From Cyanobacteria bacterium Co-bin13 (lineage in GTDB: Bacteria; Cyanobacteriota; Cyanobacteriia; Phormidesmidales; Phormidesmidaceae), in assembly GCA_014534385.1 (NCBI GenBank), contig JACVRP010000147.1:1-8343 (forward strand): DNA of 8,343 bases. The letters run 5' to 3'. The position numbers and the translations under genes are program-made. Position 1 is the first letter of the stretch. The number at the start of each line of letters is the position of its first letter. Below the pieces are notes generated by a model. It was not told the DNA's origin. It searched no databases and was given only the letters and a program-made list of their open reading frames with translations. Shown piece after piece: positions 6,427 through 8,343 of the stretch.

Positions 6427-7200
6427 CTAAAACTGGTCCTTCCGCCCGCGCAGTCGGGCGAAAGCCTGAATCGGATCAGAGGTATCCACAGTCTTTTGCA
6501 GCCTAGGATTGTCCCACTGCAAAAAAGGATTGGTGACTTTTTCTAGGCCCAGCGGGGAGGGAACAGTGGCCTCCTGACGCTGACGGACAGCCTGAACAGC
6601 CTCAAACCGCTGCTGCAGTTCATGGTTTGCGCCATCTACCGTCAACGCAAACTTGAGGTTGTTCAGCGTGTATTCATGGGCGCACCAGACGCGCGTTTGG
6701 TCGGGCAGTTGCCGGATCTGCGTGAGTGAGTTAACCATTTGAGCCGGAGTGCCCTCAAACAGCCGCCCGCAGCCACCGGCAAACAGTGTATCGCCGCAAA
6801 ATAGCTCGCCCCAGTCCCCTGCGGTCTGGGGCGGAAAGTAGTAGGCAATATGGGCGCGGGTGTGGCCGGGGACAAACAAGACCTGGGCTGTGCGCCCCCC
6901 AAAACTAACCGTATCCCCTTCTTTTAGAAAAACACTTTGCCCAGGAATGCGACCTCGATCTTCAGCCCCACCGTAGACAATCGCTGCAGGGAAACGCTGC
7001 AGCAGCTGCCGATTCGCTCCCACGTGATCGCTGTGGTGGTGGGTGTTAAAGATAGTCACCAGCGGGGCTGCCAACCTTTCTAGCTGCTCTAGCACCGGAC
7101 CAGGTTCTGCCGGATCGACAACGGCTGCCGTATTGCTTAGGGGGTCGTGGAGCACAAAGATATAGTTATCGGAGAGCGCACTGAGCCGGTAGATTTGCAT
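6427..7200 (-). CDS. gloB: Hydroxyacylglutathione hydrolase (glyoxalase II)
   Basis: The protein has 257 residues, the normal length of bacterial glyoxalase II. It hydrolyses S-D-lactoylglutathione to D-lactate and glutathione, the second step of cytosolic methylglyoxal detoxification. All seven metal ligands of the metallo-beta-lactamase fold are visible: His54, His56, Asp58 and His59 in THHHSDHVG, His113 in VPGHT, Asp137 in FCGDTLF (bridging) and His175 in CAHEYT. The substrate-binding C-terminal region is complete, with the family-typical NPFLQW segment and a terminal LRGRKDQF. The ATG at 7200 gives the standard N-terminus (MQIYRLSALSDNYIFVL). No Shine-Dalgarno sequence precedes it. The upstream gap contains a 13-bp tandem repeat about 100 bp from the start. 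ndhM follows after a gap of about 117 bp with its own promoter-like box, so the two are probably separate transcripts. Confidence 0.96.
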   Translation of the reverse strand: MQIYRLSALSDNYIFVLHDPLSNTAAVVDPAEPGPVLEQLERLAAPLVTIFNTHHHSDHVGANRQLLQRFPAAIVYGGAEDRGRIPGQSVFLKEGDTVSFGGRTAQVLFVPGHTRAHIAYYFPPQTAGDWGELFCGDTLFAGGCGRLFEGTPAQMVNSLTQIRQLPDQTRVWCAHEYTLNNLKFALTVDGANHELQQRFEAVQAVRQRQEATVPSPLGLEKVTNPFLQWDNPRLQKTVDTSDPIQAFARLRGRKDQF

Positions 7201-7678
7201 TGGGTCACGGGTGGAGTTAACTGGATGGAACCAGGTGGGGCTATCTGGGAATCGCCAGCAGCTAGCCTGCTTAGCCGCTAGAGCGCCACTTCTGTCTTTA
7301 ACTTAATCCTTTAACTTAATCTCCGGCAGAATCCTTGGCCGCCAAATCGCTGCCAAACCCGCCCTAAAGCCTTTCGGACAAGGTTCCGCCCAGCATCTCT
7401 ACAGTAGACAGGCAGGGTCTGCTTTAGATCGGTAATTTCCCGCTGTTGGTCAGGGTTTACGAGAGCTTTAATGCCTTTTATCAAAGCTTTTTAGAGGCAG
7501 CGAGCGGGGCTACAGCGCTGGGGGCATTCTTTCAATAGCAGAGCGCAGCAGCCCATCAGGTCGATGAGGGACTTTCTCTCCGGAAGTCTCTCGGCATGTC
7601 CTTATGTGCTTCAGGCACCGTTCTTTTGCAGCCTGTCCTTTGCGGCAAACCCTCGATTTATAGCTGTCGCCACATAAC
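7201..7678. other. Gene-free stretch upstream of gloB
   Basis: I see no credible protein, tRNA or rRNA here on either strand. It holds the tandem repeat at 7296-7321 and two weak hairpins: CTAGC/GCTAG (7262-7281), and AGCTTT/AAAGCT followed by TTTT (7464-7492). The leftmost part must contain the gloB promoter, but no clear -35/-10 pair stands out. An untranslated RNA cannot be excluded. Confidence 0.5.
7296..7321. repeat. Perfect 13-bp tandem duplication upstream of gloB
   Basis: CTTTAACTTAATC occurs twice head to tail (7296-7308 and 7309-7321). It is AT-rich in a GC-rich setting and lies about 95-120 bp upstream of the gloB start, where an activator or repressor could bind. Each copy contains TTTAACTT and CTTAATC, which resemble single Pho-box units, but the 13-bp period does not fit the usual 11-bp spacing. 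Confidence 0.7.
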
Positions 7679-7753
7679 TTAGGACATCCAATTTTTTGGG
7701 GGTGTGGGGGCTGCGCCCCCAGCCAGGGGTTCCAACCCTGAACCCCGTCCTAA
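7679..7753. repeat. GC-rich fold-back repeat element (MITE/REP-like)
   Basis: Nested inverted repeats are visible. The outer arms are TTAGGAC (7679-7685) and GTCCTAA (7747-7753), and an inner pair is GGGGT (7699-7703) and ACCCC (7742-7746). Inside lie two hairpins: TGGGGGC/GCCCCCA with a 3-nt loop (7705-7721) and CAGGG/CCCTG with a 7-nt loop (7724-7740). Together they can fold into a three-way junction. From general knowledge, elements of the form 'GGGGGTGTGGGGGC..GCCCCCA..AGGGGTTCC..CCCTG..ACCCC' are scattered between genes in filamentous cyanobacteria. It lies 57 bp upstream of the small gene at 7810. Confidence 0.7.
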
Positions 7754-7769
7754 CACCAGTGGCTATCGC

Positions 7770-7775
7770 TATACA
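7770..7775 (+). promoter_or_regulatory. Possible -10 box for the small hypothetical gene
   Basis: TATACA on the + strand lies 34 bp before the ATG at 7810. The -35 position would fall on the right arm of the fold-back repeat (GTCCTA), which is not a good match. Weak support. Confidence 0.25.
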
Positions 7776-7809
7776 CAAGTTCCTCAAAATCGTTACTAAC
7801 ACAAACCTT

Positions 7810-8016
7810 ATGCTGTCAGTCGTTCCAATCAACGATCATCCTCAAATTCAACGTCTGACCAGACATGCCATTGAGCAGGGCGCGCTAACTCGCAGGGACC
7901 ACCTATGGCTCACCTCCGCCATATTGAGTGACCCTACCCTCTCCCCCCTTGATCGCACCCAAATCAACCATGTGCTGGACCTAATTCGCAGGGGCCGGGT
8001 GCGGCTGGTCAACTGA
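7810..8016 (+). CDS. Small conserved hypothetical protein (68 aa)
   Basis: The start is the ATG at 7810, giving MLSVVPINDHPQIQRL and ending in GRVRLVN. The frame stays open upstream to a TTG at 7696, but that extension would translate the fold-back repeat and is not credible. The product is small, rich in Arg and predicted mostly helical: a first helix (HPQIQRLTRHAIEQG), a second (TRRDHLWLTSAIL) and a third (SPLDRTQINHVLDLIRRG). No Cys, membrane helix or signal peptide is seen. I do not know a function. The sequence resembles a family of about 65-residue cyanobacterial hypothetical proteins, from memory only. It converges on mutS, with stop codons 17 bp apart. No Shine-Dalgarno sequence is present. 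A compact three-helix DNA- or protein-binding fold is possible but unproven. Confidence 0.72.
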   Translation: MLSVVPINDHPQIQRLTRHAIEQGALTRRDHLWLTSAILSDPTLSPLDRTQINHVLDLIRRGRVRLVN

Positions 8017-8028
8017 GCATTAACTCAG
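8013..8028. terminator. Short hairpin between convergent stop codons
   Basis: CTGAG (8013-8017) and CTCAG (8024-8028) form a 5-bp stem with a 6-nt loop, overlapping the stop codon of the small gene and facing the mutS stop. No T-run follows on either strand, so terminator function is weakly supported and rests on position. Confidence 0.25.
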
Positions 8029-8033
8029 CGTTC

Positions 8034-8343
8034 CTACAGGTTAAAAATGTCGAGCTGCTCAGTGGGGTCGCTTTCCGGCAAGGGGTGGGGAGACTCTTTG
8101 GCTTTGCCGTTGGTAGGGCGGCGACCTTTGCGAAGGCCAACAGCGATCTTGCTGTGTTTCTCGATTTCGCCCATGACCTCTCTGGCCCGGCTGATGACCG
8201 AGGGCGGCAGGCCTGCCAGTCGCCCTGCCTCAATGCCGTAGGACTTGTCGGCTCCGCCCGGCTGTACCTGGTGCAGAAAGATAATTTGGTCGGGCAACTC
8301 TTTGACGGTGACCTGGTAGTTAGCGACGTTGTTAAGCAGCCCA
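8034..8343 (-). CDS. mutS: DNA mismatch repair protein MutS, C-terminal fragment (cut by window edge)
   Basis: The frame runs open to the right edge, giving about 102 residues of the C-terminus. From the edge it reads GLLNNVANYQVTVKELPDQI, then a segment with the hallmark late part of the MutS ATPase domain (FLHQVQPGGADKSYGIEAGRLAGLP). A helical region (VISRAREVMGEIEKHSK) follows, corresponding to the dimerisation helices, then a Pro/Lys-rich variable tail ending in QLDIFNL. MutS binds mispaired bases as a dimer and uses ATP to recruit MutL. The Walker motifs and mismatch-binding domain lie beyond the window. The stop at 8034 is 17 bp from the stop of the convergent small gene. Confidence 0.95.
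   Translation of the reverse strand, partial: GLLNNVANYQVTVKELPDQIIFLHQVQPGGADKSYGIEAGRLAGLPPSVISRAREVMGEIEKHSKIAVGLRKGRRPTNGKAKESPHPLPESDPTEQLDIFNL

Noticed and set aside
7296..7321. Classical Pho box (SphR site)
   Set aside because: Single units match YTTAAYY, but the required 11-bp periodicity of three repeats is absent.
7464..7492. AGCTTT/AAAGCT hairpin followed by TTTT on the + strand, terminator-like
   Set aside because: The stem is AT-rich with a 13-nt loop, and no + strand gene lies upstream for it to terminate.
7611..7832. Minus-strand open frame of 73 codons in the gene-free stretch
   Set aside because: Its middle is the translated fold-back repeat, and it overlaps the start of the small + strand gene. 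No recognisable motif.
8047..8241. + strand open frame antisense to mutS
   Set aside because: The mutS reading on the other strand is unambiguous.
1..8343. CRISPR array, tRNA/rRNA genes, transposase or phage genes
   Set aside because: No regularly spaced repeats, no T-loop or anticodon-arm pattern, and no transposase or integrase motifs were seen on either strand.

Overview
The window is cyanobacterial chromosome. The evidence is seven copies of the HIP1 octamer GCGATCGC in 8.3 kb (one copy is expected per about 65 kb by chance), an NdhM subunit of the photosynthetic-type NDH-1 complex, a '4-Cys prefix' zinc-ribbon signalling protein, and protein sequences of the kind seen in filamentous Leptolyngbya/Nodosilinea-like lineages. 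The genus is inference. Start codons are mostly not preceded by Shine-Dalgarno sequences, which is common in this phylum.

Layout, left to right. A 5'-truncated TPR-repeat gene runs on the + strand to 991. It converges on a block of minus-strand genes read from right to left: gloB (7200-6427, glyoxalase II), ndhM (6309-5962), a large membrane-anchored PP2C phosphatase (5922-3604), a CHAT-FHA fusion protein (3501-1858) and a conserved hypothetical helical protein (1691-1083). To the right of gloB is a gene-poor stretch of about 600 bp. It holds a perfect 13-bp tandem duplication and a GC-rich fold-back repeat of the kind scattered through cyanobacterial genomes. Next comes a small + strand conserved hypothetical gene (7810-8016). 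It converges on the 3' end of mutS, which runs off the right edge of the window.

How the genes may work together. ndhM, gloB and mutS are housekeeping genes. The part worth attention is the PP2C / CHAT-FHA / hypothetical run on one strand. The phosphatase combines a zinc ribbon, a segment with a degenerate kinase-like pattern, a complete PP2C domain, one membrane helix and an SH3-like extracytoplasmic tail. The next gene joins a caspase-like CHAT domain, with its His/Cys dyad intact, to a phosphothreonine-reading FHA domain. This looks like a phosphorylation-controlled protease module: FHA reads phosphothreonine, PP2C erases it, and CHAT may be the effector. No kinase with catalytic motifs is present in the window, so the writer, if there is one, lies elsewhere. 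The functional link is inference from adjacency and domain content.

No tRNA, rRNA, CRISPR array, transposase or prophage gene was seen.
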